From: Bdellovibrionaceae bacterium UBA2316
Lineage (GTDB): Bacteria; Bdellovibrionota; Bdellovibrionia; Bdellovibrionales; Bdellovibrionaceae
Length of the DNA stretch: 41,554 nt
Assembly: GCA_002345205.1 (NCBI GenBank)
Contig: DDVI01000067.1
Coordinates: 1 to 41,554, forward strand
Reading direction: 5' to 3'
In this document: positions 1 to 8,239 of the stretch, piece by piece
Numbering within the stretch: position 1 is the stretch's first letter
How the letters are laid out: the number at the start of each line of letters is the position of its first letter
The notes under the pieces: generated by a model
What the model was told of the DNA's origin: nothing
Databases searched by the model: none
The model's input: the letters and a program-made list of their open reading frames with translations, nothing else
Made by a program: the position numbers and the translations under genes

Positions 1-49
1 ACAACTTTCCAAAATTTCTCCTCCACAAGTGAAGAGAAAGTTTGTCCAT
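1..49 (-). CDS. 5' end of a gene leaving the window on the left
   Basis: Only the first 16 codons are visible, reading leftwards from an ATG at 49 (MDKLSLHLWRRNFGKL). The reason to believe it is the ribosome-binding site: on the minus strand AAAGGAGG (58-65) sits 8 nt before the ATG, an almost perfect anti-16S match and stronger than most in this window. No product can be named from 16 residues. It is divergent from the small secreted protein at 293. Confidence 0.5.
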   Translation of the reverse strand, partial: MDKLSLHLWRRNFGKL

Positions 50-292
50 AAAAAGGACCTCCTTTCTATCTTCATCACCATAGTGGAAAATCAAAATAAG
101 GAAGTAAATAAAAAGTACTTCTATAACAAAACAGATATTTGAAGAAATAAAGAAAAAACACCTCGCAGAATCAAATTTATTGAATCTGAAACACTAGCCA
201 TGTCTTTTTTGCTATACAAAATGAAGACAATTTCTAAACTTCAAGTTTTACTATAAGATCTGTACAAATTAAGAATTCAAAAGGAAAAAGAA
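50..292. other. AT-rich intergenic region between divergent genes
   Basis: It separates the divergent starts at 49 and 293 and must hold both promoters. It is strongly A-rich on the plus strand. I see no clear -35/-10 pair, RNA gene or repeat. An AAGGA box at 281-285 serves the gene at 293. Confidence 0.4.
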
Positions 293-673
293 ATGAAAAA
301 TTTGTTTTTTTTAATCTTGTTAGTCTCCACAAGTTCATTTGCAAAACGTTCAGAAATTAATTGCACAGGAGTAGACTCTACCAATCGAAGTCTATCGATA
401 AAAATTCAGGAAGATTCACTTGTTGTGTCATACACAAATGGTGGTCTAGGTACTAACGGGCAAAAACCCGATTACACCATTTACAAATATAATGATTATT
501 TTCATGTGAGTGAATTTTATGCTATTCAAAATTCAAATACTCCGCTTTTTCAATTTCATATTAAGATAGTTATTTCTAAACAATACGGCGGATATTCATA
601 TGCGGAATTTTTTACAGATGGTAAATACGACTTGTTTAAGAAACGCGGATCTGCAAAAATTGTCTGCAAATAA
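293..673 (+). CDS. small secreted protein of unknown function
   Basis: The 126-residue product has an N-terminal signal peptide (MKNLFFLILLVSTSSFA, cleavage expected after residue 17 or 18). The mature part is about 108 residues, polar and rich in Tyr, Lys and Asn, and has only two cysteines (C24 and the penultimate residue C125), which could form one disulphide in the periplasm. The start is supported by AAGGA at 281-285, 7 nt upstream. I recognise no domain; the size and the Cys placement resemble many small predicted exported proteins of bdellovibrios. It stands alone, with a decayed gene downstream on the other strand. Exported location is fairly sure; function is unknown. Confidence 0.7.
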   Translation: MKNLFFLILLVSTSSFAKRSEINCTGVDSTNRSLSIKIQEDSLVVSYTNGGLGTNGQKPDYTIYKYNDYFHVSEFYAIQNSNTPLFQFHIKIVISKQYGGYSYAEFFTDGKYDLFKKRGSAKIVCK

Positions 674-841
674 ACTAAATCGGGCTAACTAAAAATTAGG
701 AATCGAATGATTAGATTTCAATTTCTTGTCCGAAAAAAACAGTAGTTTTTGATAAAGATAAGATTAAGTTCGGTAGTTTTCCGAGAATCGGTCAGATAGG
801 GTCCTGGCTCTGTTTGGCTGTATACATACACTCAGTTTTAA

Positions 842-1120
842 TCAACACATTAAATAGGAATGCTCAGCAAAGCGGGCATTCCTATTTTGAAAATGAATTT
901 CATACTCTTTAACTGCTTTGGCTATGGTGGCTCCCCTCATTTTAAAATGCTTGGCAATTTGCGGCTGCGTCAGTCCCTCAATCCAATACAGACGGGCTAA
1001 CTCTTCTTAATTCGGCTTTTCTTTCTTCCACTGAACCTTATAAACACGTCCTATGCTTAACTCGGTTGGTTTGACTATATTAGCTTCGGGCCTGCTGGTG
1101 TCTATTGCTAAATGGAGCAT
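842..1120 (-). pseudogene. decayed helix-turn-helix DNA-binding gene with an in-frame stop
   Basis: Reading the minus strand from an ATG at 1120 gives about 37 codons ending in GRVYKVQWKKEKPN, then an in-frame TAA (1007-1009). The same frame then continues with EELARLYWIEGLTQPQIAKH, which is a typical recombinase/transposase-style HTH (a 'YWIEGLTQPQIAKHF..' helix pair followed by a TIAKAVKEY recognition helix). The frame closes at 842 inside a hairpin. One coherent protein interrupted by one stop, with no extended partner domain, suggests a relic of a short HTH protein or of a mobile-element regulator. It could also be two tiny real ORFs. It lies directly downstream of the cyclase gene. Confidence 0.5.
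853..888. terminator. hairpin terminator, 11-bp perfect stem
   Basis: AATAGGAATGC (853-863) pairs perfectly with GCATTCCTATT (876-886) around a 12-nt loop. It is followed on the plus strand by only four T residues. It could terminate the gene at 293 (180 nt downstream of its stop) or the decayed minus-strand gene. The stem is strong but the T-tract is weak. Confidence 0.5.
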
Positions 1121-1127
1121 TATTGGC

Positions 1128-1150
1128 GAATTTTAGGGCCTGGCACCTTA
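1128..1150. repeat. copy of the GTGCCAGGCCCTAAAATT repeat family
   Basis: The sequence GAATTTTAGGGCCTGGCACC (1128-1147) abuts the stop codon of the cyclase gene. The same core occurs twice as an inverted pair at 4616-4641 and 4682-4707. A single arm is present here. Short repeats of this sort sit at gene ends and are often REP-like elements; that classification is inference. Confidence 0.55.
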
Positions 1151-2677
1151 TTAGGCGACGGATTGTTTGCGGGATTCTTGCGAAATAGCGCCGTGAACTT
1201 CGAGTGGTAGATCCAAACCTCGGATTTTTTGTAGGCCTAGATTTGTGAATTTTGAGCGGTGCTTAGGATTCACTTTGTTTAGAAAGTGCGAGCTGACGAC
1301 TAAGCCGACTTGATTGTCTTTACATAGGCCTTCTAGGCGTGCCGTAACGTTCACGGGATCTCCGATGATCGTGTACTGTAGCTTATCCTTTGAGCCAATA
1401 GAGCCAAGAATTACCGTACCTTCATGAAGACCGATACCTAACTGGATTTTTGGTAAATTCTTTTTTCTTAATTTGATGTTCGTTTGGTTCAGTTTAATGT
1501 GCATATCGAACGCGGCCTTAAGCATATTTTCGTACACTTGGGGTGATCCTTCTTCGATTGCGTAAGCTAGGATGCCGTCTCCAATGAACTTGTCCACCAC
1601 AATGCCATTTTCTACGAATACTTCGATCATATCCGAGAAATATATATTTAATAGATCCACTACATCTTGAGGTTTTAGCTGTGATGATAGCGTTGTAAAG
1701 TTTCTGATATCTGCCATCATGATAGCGACTTTCTTGGAGTCACCAGAATATGAATACGTCGATTCTTCCTGAGTTAGGATATCTTGTGCCACTGAATCGG
1801 ATACAAATGAAGAGAAACCTTTCAGTAAGCGTCCCTTTTTCACCAAGGTGTCAGATAAGCGATTCATTAAGTTGAAAACCACTGAAAAGAAGCCCGAATT
1901 CATCGTATTAGAGCGGAATTTGAAATTTTGCGATTGGATAGATTGTAAATGGCATTCAACTTCTTTTGATAAGATTAGATTTTTATAGAAATCAAAGTAG
2001 AAGATCACCATTTGCCAAACAATCACTACGCCGGTTAGGTACAGAAATTTTTCCTTTTGTTCCGCCATCATTTGCTCTGGATCTTCCCAGCCTGCTTGAC
2101 GGATGAACATCAATGAAAAGTAACTTCCGAAAAACAAGACAATTCCAATTACGGGAATGATCTTGTTTTTTTGCTCGATAGCCCAAAGCTGAAATAAATT
2201 CTGATTTGAAATAGATTCTTTGAAAACTCGTTTGCGAGTTATAAATAGTAGTTCAGTTTCAATCCACTGCCACGTAGTGACCAGGATCATCGACATGCAT
2301 ATCCACAAGAACATTTTTATCGCATCAGCATTTGGGCTGATGTCAGATAGATATTTGTCATATATAGATGAGTTAAAATAAAAATTTAAAAAGTGAATTG
2401 CTAAGAATGTAATTGGAAGCAAGTTTACCGTTAACGATTTAGACAGCAAAGCTTTCGGCCATTTTTTAATAGCGTAGAAAAAACCAAACAGAGTCAGCAC
2501 TTGAATCATTAGTACGGTCACTGCGAACTGTGTAGCTACGCGGCAACCGAAAATAAAGCCATGTTCTTGCATTATAGGGCATACATTGACGCCAAAATAC
2601 GAAAGCACCGGAATCAGTGCTAGGTGCGAGCAGATGAAGAAGAGAAAGCTGATGAGAGTGAACTTCTGAATTCGCAT
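1151..2677 (-). CDS. membrane-bound class III adenylate/guanylate cyclase
   Basis: The 508-residue protein makes a cyclic nucleotide from ATP or GTP at the inner membrane. Residues 1-235 carry about six hydrophobic segments (near 7-27, 50-70, 84-102, 121-137, 172-192 and 212-231) with short loops. Residues 315-470 form the cyclase catalytic domain. Both metal-binding Asp are present: D323 in MADIRNF and D367 in KFIGDG. The base-recognition Lys is K363, and the transition-state pair N443/R447 lies in NVTAR. The second specificity position is Thr436 (YTIIGD), as in many bacterial adenylate cyclases. All key residues are intact, so it should be active as a homodimer. No HAMP domain is visible; residues 240-310 probably form the linker. 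The signal sensed by the TM region is unknown. Confidence 0.9.
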   Translation of the reverse strand: MRIQKFTLISFLFFICSHLALIPVLSYFGVNVCPIMQEHGFIFGCRVATQFAVTVLMIQVLTLFGFFYAIKKWPKALLSKSLTVNLLPITFLAIHFLNFYFNSSIYDKYLSDISPNADAIKMFLWICMSMILVTTWQWIETELLFITRKRVFKESISNQNLFQLWAIEQKNKIIPVIGIVLFFGSYFSLMFIRQAGWEDPEQMMAEQKEKFLYLTGVVIVWQMVIFYFDFYKNLILSKEVECHLQSIQSQNFKFRSNTMNSGFFSVVFNLMNRLSDTLVKKGRLLKGFSSFVSDSVAQDILTQEESTYSYSGDSKKVAIMMADIRNFTTLSSQLKPQDVVDLLNIYFSDMIEVFVENGIVVDKFIGDGILAYAIEEGSPQVYENMLKAAFDMHIKLNQTNIKLRKKNLPKIQLGIGLHEGTVILGSIGSKDKLQYTIIGDPVNVTARLEGLCKDNQVGLVVSSHFLNKVNPKHRSKFTNLGLQKIRGLDLPLEVHGAISQESRKQSVA

Positions 2678-2777
2678 GCCATTACTATCGGTAGACCTTT
2701 GTAAAGCATTACTGAATTCTGCTATGTTTTAAGAGTCACACGATGTTTGGGATCGGCGACTCAGGAAAACTTGAATT

Positions 2778-4190
2778 TTAGGAAGGAATTGACTCTTTTT
2801 GAGCCACATTTTCTGTTTTCTCCGCAGTTGCCGCAGGTAAGATAGACGTTTCTTCGATCGGAATATTGAGCCACTGTGCAAATGCTTCACGCGCCTTCTT
2901 AATCTGAAGGTCTTTCTTGGCCTTTTTATCAAACTTCTTGCCGATCATACCTTCGATGGGCGGAAGCAATCCAAAGTTAATATTTGTGGGCTGGAAGTGC
3001 TTGGCACGGGTTTCGTCAGTTATAGCTTCCAAAATAGAACCCATTGCTGACGCACGCGGAGGGTAAGACGGCTCGTGACCGTTAATTTTATCATCCAAAA
3101 ACTTAGCAACAAGGGCGCCCGTGCACGTCGATTCAAAGTAACCTTCAACGCCGGTGATTTGACCTGCAAAAAATAACCAAGGGTCTTTACGACTAGAAAG
3201 ATCTTTATTTAAAAGTGATGGCGTATTGATAAACAGATTGCGATGGATACTGCCGAGTTTCAAAAACTCAGCGTTCTCTAGACCTGGAATCGTACGGAAA
3301 AGGCGAACTTGTTCACCGTATGTCATACGCGTCTGAAAGCCGACCATATTGAATGCAGTACCTTCTTTGTTATCTTGGCGTAATTGAACAATCGCGTACT
3401 CGTCGCGTCCAGTTTTAGGGTTTGGCAGGCCCACTGGCTTCATTGGACCGAAACGAGGAGTTTGCAGTCCGCGCTCTACCATCGCTTCAATAGGCATGCA
3501 GCCTTCGAAGTAACTTGTTTTCTCGAACTCTTTTGGTTCTACTTTTTTTGCGGCTTCGATTTCGCGAACGAAATTCCAATACTGTTCTTTGTTGAACGGG
3601 CAGTTGATATAATCAGGAGTGCCTTTATCGTAGCGATCGGCTTTCCAGCAGATATCCATGTTGATTGAATCCACGTCGATAATCGGAGCAATCGCATCGA
3701 AGAAATAAAGGAAATTTCCACCAAAGTGTTCTTGCATAGAGGTCGCTAACGAAGGCGCTGTTAAAGGACCTGTCGCAATAACTAATGGACGAGGCAATTG
3801 ATCTAGGCTGTTGATCATCTCGTCATGAACTTTGATATTAGGATTTGATTTTACTAACTGGTCCATGCCCGAAGAAAAACGTTCGCGATCTACGCTCAAT
3901 GCTTGGCCGGCAGGTACTGCATTTGCTTTTGCTGTTTTTAAAATAAATGAATTTAGCTTTTCCGCTTCCCATTTCAATTGATGAGGAGCGCTGCCTTCGG
4001 ATTGTGAACCGAATGAGTTCGAGCAAACGATTTCTGCTAATTTAGGTGATTTATGAGCCTCAGAGAAATGCTTAGGTTTCATTTCGTATAAATGTACAAA
4101 ATACCCACGTGAAGCTAGTTGCAAAGCACACTCAGACCCGGCTAAACCGCCACCTACAACATAAATTTCTTTTTTACTTGAAGCCGTCAT
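2778..4190 (-). CDS. trmFO: TrmFO, folate/FAD-dependent tRNA (uracil-5-)-methyltransferase
   Basis: This enzyme forms m5U54 in the tRNA T-loop, using methylene-tetrahydrofolate as carbon donor and FAD as reductant. The N-terminus has the dinucleotide-binding motif VVGGGLAGSE (residues 11-20). The family signature follows: EMKPKHFSEAHKSP, then EIVCSNSFGS with C56, and FEGCMPIEAM with C231, the two catalytic cysteines of TrmFO. FAGQITGVEGYFES is also conserved. At 470 residues it is about 25-30 longer than usual; the extra is a low-complexity C-tail after about residue 445. It starts only 26 bp from the divergent DciA-like gene. Together with thyA, folA and folD in this window it draws on the methylene-THF pool. 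Confidence 0.96.
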   Translation of the reverse strand: MTASSKKEIYVVGGGLAGSECALQLASRGYFVHLYEMKPKHFSEAHKSPKLAEIVCSNSFGSQSEGSAPHQLKWEAEKLNSFILKTAKANAVPAGQALSVDRERFSSGMDQLVKSNPNIKVHDEMINSLDQLPRPLVIATGPLTAPSLATSMQEHFGGNFLYFFDAIAPIIDVDSINMDICWKADRYDKGTPDYINCPFNKEQYWNFVREIEAAKKVEPKEFEKTSYFEGCMPIEAMVERGLQTPRFGPMKPVGLPNPKTGRDEYAIVQLRQDNKEGTAFNMVGFQTRMTYGEQVRLFRTIPGLENAEFLKLGSIHRNLFINTPSLLNKDLSSRKDPWLFFAGQITGVEGYFESTCTGALVAKFLDDKINGHEPSYPPRASAMGSILEAITDETRAKHFQPTNINFGLLPPIEGMIGKKFDKKAKKDLQIKKAREAFAQWLNIPIEETSILPAATAEKTENVAQKESIPS

Positions 4191-4216
4191 AAATTCTTTA
4201 TAACCTCGCCGGGAAG

Positions 4217-4615
4217 ATGGATGAAATCGACTATAAGACCAAATTTAAAGTCAGTAGCCAGGTTCTACAGAGCTTGTTTGAGAATGGCAAGAGCCCATTG
4301 TCAGAGCATTTCCTGCGCTGGAAGCTTTGGTCTAGATGGAAAGAGTTAATGGGCGACGGTATCGCCGAAAACTCGGAACCCGTCGGTTACTATCAGAAAA
4401 AGCTCTACATCTTTGTAAAAAATTCAAGTGTCATGCACCACATGTATTTTTTGAAAAAGAACATGATTCTAAAAATCAAAAAAGAATTCCACCCATCATT
4501 CGTGGATGAAATCATTTTCACACTAGATAAACGAAGCGTCCCAAGAGAAAGCATCCAATCCGAATCCCTAAAAGAAAACATAGACAAAATCCTCCAAAGA
4601 GACACTGAAGACTAA
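4217..4615 (+). CDS. dciA: DUF721/DciA-like protein
   Basis: The 132-residue protein matches the DUF721 family: an N-terminal basic helical part, then a KLWSRWKELMGDGIAENSEP stretch (W and G of the family core), then YYQKKLYIFVKNSSVMHHM and a K-rich LKKNMILKIKKEF segment. DciA proteins load or assist the replicative helicase DnaB in bacteria without DnaC. That role is family knowledge, not shown here. The ATG at 4217 has only a weak GGGAAG immediately before it, and the divergent trmFO start is 26 bp away, so leaders must be very short. It ends one base before an inverted-repeat arm that may terminate it. Confidence 0.7.
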   Translation: MDEIDYKTKFKVSSQVLQSLFENGKSPLSEHFLRWKLWSRWKELMGDGIAENSEPVGYYQKKLYIFVKNSSVMHHMYFLKKNMILKIKKEFHPSFVDEIIFTLDKRSVPRESIQSESLKENIDKILQRDTED

Positions 4616-4707
4616 TTAAAGTGCCAGGCCCTAAAATTTCCCACTCCCTTTCATCCGATTTGAACGGTTACTTAATGTCTAGGAAATTTTAGGGCCTGGC
4701 ACTCTAA
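4616..4707. repeat. 26-bp inverted repeat between convergent genes (REP-like / bidirectional terminator)
   Basis: The left arm 4616-4641 (core GTGCCAGGCCCTAAAATTT) and the right arm 4682-4707 (core AAATTTTAGGGCCTGGCAC) match at 25 of 26 positions as reverse complements, across a 40-nt spacer. It lies exactly between the stop of the DciA-like gene (4615) and the stop region of the sigma-factor gene (4704). A third single arm lies at 1128-1150. It could act as a bidirectional terminator or be a REP-type mobile repeat. Confidence 0.75.
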
Positions 4708-5894
4708 TTAAGGTCGCCGAATTTGTCTTTGATTTTTTTGATTAGGCGCGCTTCCATTTGGCGGACGGCTTCGCGGGTGATGCCGTATTTTTCGCCGATT
4801 TCTTGGAGGGTTAGAGGTTCTTCATTTAGGAGCCGCTCGTGTAGGATTATTTTTTCACGTTCCGAAAGACCCGGTTCTAATTCAGAGACTTTGCTTTGCA
4901 AAAGCTTGATCATTTCTTCTCGGGCTAGAGTGTCTTCCATTGATTCAGTCGATGATTGTTGGAAGGCACCCAGGGTGGGTGAGTCGTCACCATCTACTGG
5001 TCGGTCTAAGCTAACGTCACGGCCGCTGAGTCTTTGCGCCATGATTTTGATTTCTTCCTCTGGAATGCCTAAACGTTCTGAAAGTTCGTGCAAGTTTTGT
5101 TCATTTGATAAAGCTTCTAGATTGTTTTTTTCTTTTTGCAATTGATAGAAAAGTTTTCTTTGGTTTTGAGTCGTTCCGATTCGAACCATAGAGTATTGGC
5201 GCATTAAGTATTCTTGAATGTAGCCGCGAATCCACCATACCGCATATGTAATCAACCGGGCGCCTTTATAGGGATTGAATTCACGCACGGCATGCATTAA
5301 TCCGACGTTGCCTTCCTGAATAAGGTCGATCAGTTTTGCGCCAAATTTTGAATACTCAGCGGCAATCTTTACGACGAAGCGCAAATTACTGCGTACTAGT
5401 AACTGCGCCGCTTCGGGATCCTTCGTTTCGAAATACTTTTCTGAAATTTCTTTTTCTTTTTCGCGAGTTAATAGCGGATATTTTCTGATCTCATTTAAGT
5501 AGAGAACTAAAGGATCTGTAGTCTTTGGTAAGTGGCTAGGAGCAATAGCCACGGCTTTGCTATTCGAACTACCGGTCGTGCGTTCTTCAACTTGAGGTTC
5601 TTCCACATCAAAATCAAAATCCTCATCGTGATTTTCACTATAGGCCGCCTCTGCGCGTTCTGCAGCAATATCTAAAGGCGATTGTTCGTCAGATTCGGTA
5701 AATACCTCTACTGGAGTAGACTTATTCGAAACGTCTTTGAACTTCAGTTTATTGTCGTCAACGATTTCCGCAGTTACGGCTTTAGTTTTAATTTTTAGTG
5801 CAGCTTTTTTGGTCGGTTTCTGAGCCGACCCCTTTGTAGAAGTCGTCGGCTTTGAAACGGCCTTTTTTTTAGCCGGTTTCTTTCCTTCAGTCAT
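4704..5894 (-). CDS. rpoH: RpoH-like sigma-70 family sigma factor with long N-terminal extension
   Basis: The 396-residue protein directs RNA polymerase to a promoter subset, probably heat-shock or stress genes. Region 1.2/2 begins near residue 126 (DPLVLYLNEIRKYPLL). Region 2.2 is DLIQEGNVGLMHAV, region 2.4 ITYAVWWIRGYIQEYLMRQ. Next comes QRKLFYQLQKEK (245-256), which resembles the RpoH box that typifies sigma-32 and is absent from RpoD. Region 4.2 has the HTH LTLQEIGEKYGITREAVRQM. Odd: about 120 extra residues at the N-terminus, first Lys/Ala/Thr-rich (1-45), then acidic (66-107). Typical RpoH is about 285 residues. The PHA-family gene ends 7 bp upstream, suggesting co-transcription. Sigma family is certain; the RpoH subgroup is likely. 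Confidence 0.88.
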   Translation of the reverse strand: MTEGKKPAKKKAVSKPTTSTKGSAQKPTKKAALKIKTKAVTAEIVDDNKLKFKDVSNKSTPVEVFTESDEQSPLDIAAERAEAAYSENHDEDFDFDVEEPQVEERTTGSSNSKAVAIAPSHLPKTTDPLVLYLNEIRKYPLLTREKEKEISEKYFETKDPEAAQLLVRSNLRFVVKIAAEYSKFGAKLIDLIQEGNVGLMHAVREFNPYKGARLITYAVWWIRGYIQEYLMRQYSMVRIGTTQNQRKLFYQLQKEKNNLEALSNEQNLHELSERLGIPEEEIKIMAQRLSGRDVSLDRPVDGDDSPTLGAFQQSSTESMEDTLAREEMIKLLQSKVSELEPGLSEREKIILHERLLNEEPLTLQEIGEKYGITREAVRQMEARLIKKIKDKFGDLN

Positions 5895-5901
5895 GATTGG
5901 T

Positions 5902-6207
5902 CTAGCCTACGTGTTTTTTAAGCATTTTTTGAAGGCTATCTTGGATGGTCCCTTTAAGGGGAGTCAACAAAAACGGCAAATCTATGTTAATTGTGATTTG
6001 GCTCCCGCCCTTGGCTTCAGAGACTTTAAAGTCCCCTTTAAACTGAGAGCCTTTAAGATCGCATGAGTGAGCCGAGTCATTGAATTTGCACTCTACTTTT
6101 GGATCATATTTTTTAATTTCATCTGTTTTTTCAAAAAAGTCTTTTAGCTTAGAGTAAGTATCTGTCACGCCGTGGCTAGTTGGGTAGTCGATGGATATTT
6201 TTGGCAT
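5902..6207 (-). CDS. polyhydroxyalkanoic acid (PHA) granule-family small protein
   Basis: The protein is 101 residues long when started at the ATG at 6207, which has AAGGAG 9 nt upstream; a longer reading from 6228 would include that ribosome-binding site inside the gene and is less likely. It begins with PKISIDYPTSHG and ends with ITINIDLPFLLTPLKGTIQD and a Lys-rich tail. This matches the layout of the PHA-system family (PHA_gran_rgn-like): a beta-sheet domain with an 'IDLPF.L.P.KG.I' signature. No Cys-based or catalytic motif is present. It is 7 bp upstream of the sigma-factor gene, so they likely share a transcript. Granule association is family inference only. Confidence 0.7.
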   Translation of the reverse strand: MPKISIDYPTSHGVTDTYSKLKDFFEKTDEIKKYDPKVECKFNDSAHSCDLKGSQFKGDFKVSEAKGGSQITINIDLPFLLTPLKGTIQDSLQKMLKKHVG

Positions 6208-6286
6208 TCGTGAATCTCCTTGTTCCATACAAAGTACGTAAACTACGTCTTGATACTAGAATAAAGCTAGGAAAAAGAACAACGTT

Positions 6287-6316
6287 TTGACCCTAGCACT
6301 GACATGTGTCAGTATT
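6287..6316 (+). promoter_or_regulatory. probable aspS promoter with 16-bp palindrome in its spacer
   Basis: TTGACC (6287-6292) is a good -35. A -10-like AGTATT (6311-6316) follows at 18 bp. The perfect palindrome ACTGACATGTGTCAGT (6298-6313) fills the spacer, where a bound repressor would block polymerase. It also faces the divergent PHA-family/sigma operon. The -10 match is only fair. Confidence 0.4.
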
Positions 6317-6345
6317 TAGTTTCGTTTCATAATCAAGGAACCGGC

Positions 6346-8178
6346 ATGGAAAAATCATCAAAATTTGTATTAGATAAAAAACGCACACACTATTGCGGCT
6401 TATTAAATAAAAGCCAAGATGGGCAAAAAGTTACAGTTATGGGCTGGGTATCGAATCGTCGCGATCATGGAAGCCTAGTATTCATTGATCTTCGCGATCG
6501 TGAAGGTATAGTACAAGTAGTTCTGGATCCCAAAAAAACTGAAACAGCGCAAGCTAAAGACCTTCGCGGGGAATATGTTTTAGCTGTTGAAGGTATCGTT
6601 AAAGTTCGTCCTGAAGGCATGCGTAATTCAAAATTAAAAACGGGCGAAATCGAAATCGAAGCTACAAACTGCGAAATCTTAAATGAGGCCGCCGTTCCGC
6701 CATTTCAAGTTGATGATATGAATGTGAATGAAATGTTAAGACTAAAGTACAGATATTTAGATCTACGTTCACCTACGTTACAGAATAATTTATTCACTCG
6801 CCATAAAGTGGCGCAGTTAGTTCGTCGTTATCTTTCAGATAATGGCTTCATCGAAGTTGAAACTCCGATTTTGTACAAGTCAACACCTGAAGGCGCGCGT
6901 GACTATTTGGTTCCTTCACGTGTGAATTTGGGGCACTTCTATGCTCTTCCTCAATCCCCGCAAACATTGAAACAGCTGTTGATGATTTCTGGTTTTGATC
7001 GCTATTTTCAATTAGCACGTTGTTTCCGTGACGAAGATCTGCGCGCGGATCGTCAACCAGAGTTTTCACAGATCGATATCGAGATGTCGTTCATTGACGT
7101 TGAAGATATCATTCAGATGAATGAAAAAATGGTTCAATATATTTGGAAGGAAATCAAAGGTATCGACATTCCAAAAATTCCTCGTATGAGTTTCCAAGAA
7201 GCTATGGATCGTTACGGTTCTGATAAGCCAGACATTAGTTTCGGAATGGAAATCAAAGATCTTTCTAAAGTTGTCGGAACCTCATCAGGTTTCAAAGTAT
7301 TTGATGAAGTGATCGCTCGCGGTGGTATCGTTCGCGGTATCTCTGTTCCTAAGGGTGGCAGTTACACGCGTGGTCAGTTTGATAAGTTAACGGAAATCGC
7401 TAAACGCGCGGGCGCTAAAGGCCTTGTTTGGATTAAGTCCGAAGAAAATGGTGAACTTTCTACGCCAATTTCAAAATTCCTTTCTAAAGACATTTTAGAA
7501 GGTATTTTTAATGCAACAGGTTCACAAAAAGGTGATGCGTGTTTAATCGTCGCTGATGATTACGATCCAGCGTGCGCTACACTAAGCACGTTACGATTAC
7601 ACTTAGGCCGTGAACTCAACTTACTAGATCGTTCTAAATATCACTTCTTGTGGGTTGTTGATTTCCCTCTTTTAGAATACTCACCGGATGAAAAGCGTTG
7701 GGTAGCACGTCACCATCCGTTCACGTCACCAAAAGATGAATCCTATGATGACTTAATTAACAACAACGAGAAGAACTTCGGTAAAATGTTAGCGAAAGCG
7801 TACGACTTAGTTTGTAACGGCTACGAATTAGGTGGAGGAAGTATCCGCATTTATCGAAATGAAATTCAGCAAGCTATGTTCCGAGTTTTGGGGATGTCAG
7901 AAGAAGATACGAAAACTAAGTTTGGTTACTTCTTGGATGCTTTGAAATACGGAACACCTCCGCATGGTGGTATCGCTTGGGGTATGGACCGATTAATCAT
8001 GTTGTTATGTGGAACAGATGCTATCCGTGACGTTATCGCATTTCCAAAAACTGCGAAAGCTACGGATCTTATGTCAGAAGCTCCGACACCAGTTAATCGT
8101 GATCAATTAAACGAAGTCGGTGTACGTCTGTCTCCTCAAGCTGAAAAGTTTATCGAAGACGCTAAAAAACAAAATTAA
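6346..8178 (+). CDS. aspS: aspartyl-tRNA synthetase, sequence type of non-discriminating AspRS
   Basis: It charges tRNA with aspartate. I start it at the ATG at 6346 (610 aa), which has AAGGAA 5 nt before it; an upstream ATG at 6304 lacks a ribosome-binding site. Order: anticodon-binding OB-fold (about 1-115), class II catalytic core with motif 2 FRDEDLRADRQPEF, a GAD insertion domain (about 300-430), and motif 3 GGIAWGMDRL. In the OB-fold, H41 in RRDHGS and G91 in RPEGMRN occupy the positions (H31/G82 in the Pseudomonas enzyme) associated with bacterial AspRS that also aspartylate tRNA-Asn. If so, the organism would use GatCAB to make Asn-tRNA. Confidence in AspRS is very high; the non-discriminating reading is inference. 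Confidence 0.97.
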   Translation: MEKSSKFVLDKKRTHYCGLLNKSQDGQKVTVMGWVSNRRDHGSLVFIDLRDREGIVQVVLDPKKTETAQAKDLRGEYVLAVEGIVKVRPEGMRNSKLKTGEIEIEATNCEILNEAAVPPFQVDDMNVNEMLRLKYRYLDLRSPTLQNNLFTRHKVAQLVRRYLSDNGFIEVETPILYKSTPEGARDYLVPSRVNLGHFYALPQSPQTLKQLLMISGFDRYFQLARCFRDEDLRADRQPEFSQIDIEMSFIDVEDIIQMNEKMVQYIWKEIKGIDIPKIPRMSFQEAMDRYGSDKPDISFGMEIKDLSKVVGTSSGFKVFDEVIARGGIVRGISVPKGGSYTRGQFDKLTEIAKRAGAKGLVWIKSEENGELSTPISKFLSKDILEGIFNATGSQKGDACLIVADDYDPACATLSTLRLHLGRELNLLDRSKYHFLWVVDFPLLEYSPDEKRWVARHHPFTSPKDESYDDLINNNEKNFGKMLAKAYDLVCNGYELGGGSIRIYRNEIQQAMFRVLGMSEEDTKTKFGYFLDALKYGTPPHGGIAWGMDRLIMLLCGTDAIRDVIAFPKTAKATDLMSEAPTPVNRDQLNEVGVRLSPQAEKFIEDAKKQN

Positions 8179-8205
8179 TCTATCTGGGCAAAGGCTCGAT
8201 TTCGA

Positions 8206-8239
8206 AAGCTCGGCTTCAAAACGAAGACGGGCTTTTTTT
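8206..8239 (+). terminator. intrinsic terminator of aspS
   Basis: AAGCTCG and CTTC pair with GAAG and CGGGCTT (with small bulges) around an AAAAC loop, followed by a run of seven T (8233-8239). It begins 27 nt after the aspS stop, so it is the natural 3' end of that transcript. Confidence 0.75.

Noticed and set aside
4723..5145. 140-residue Arg/Ser-rich plus-strand ORF within the sigma-factor gene
   Set aside because: Antisense shadow of the conserved region 3-4 coding; composition is typical of reverse-frame artefacts.
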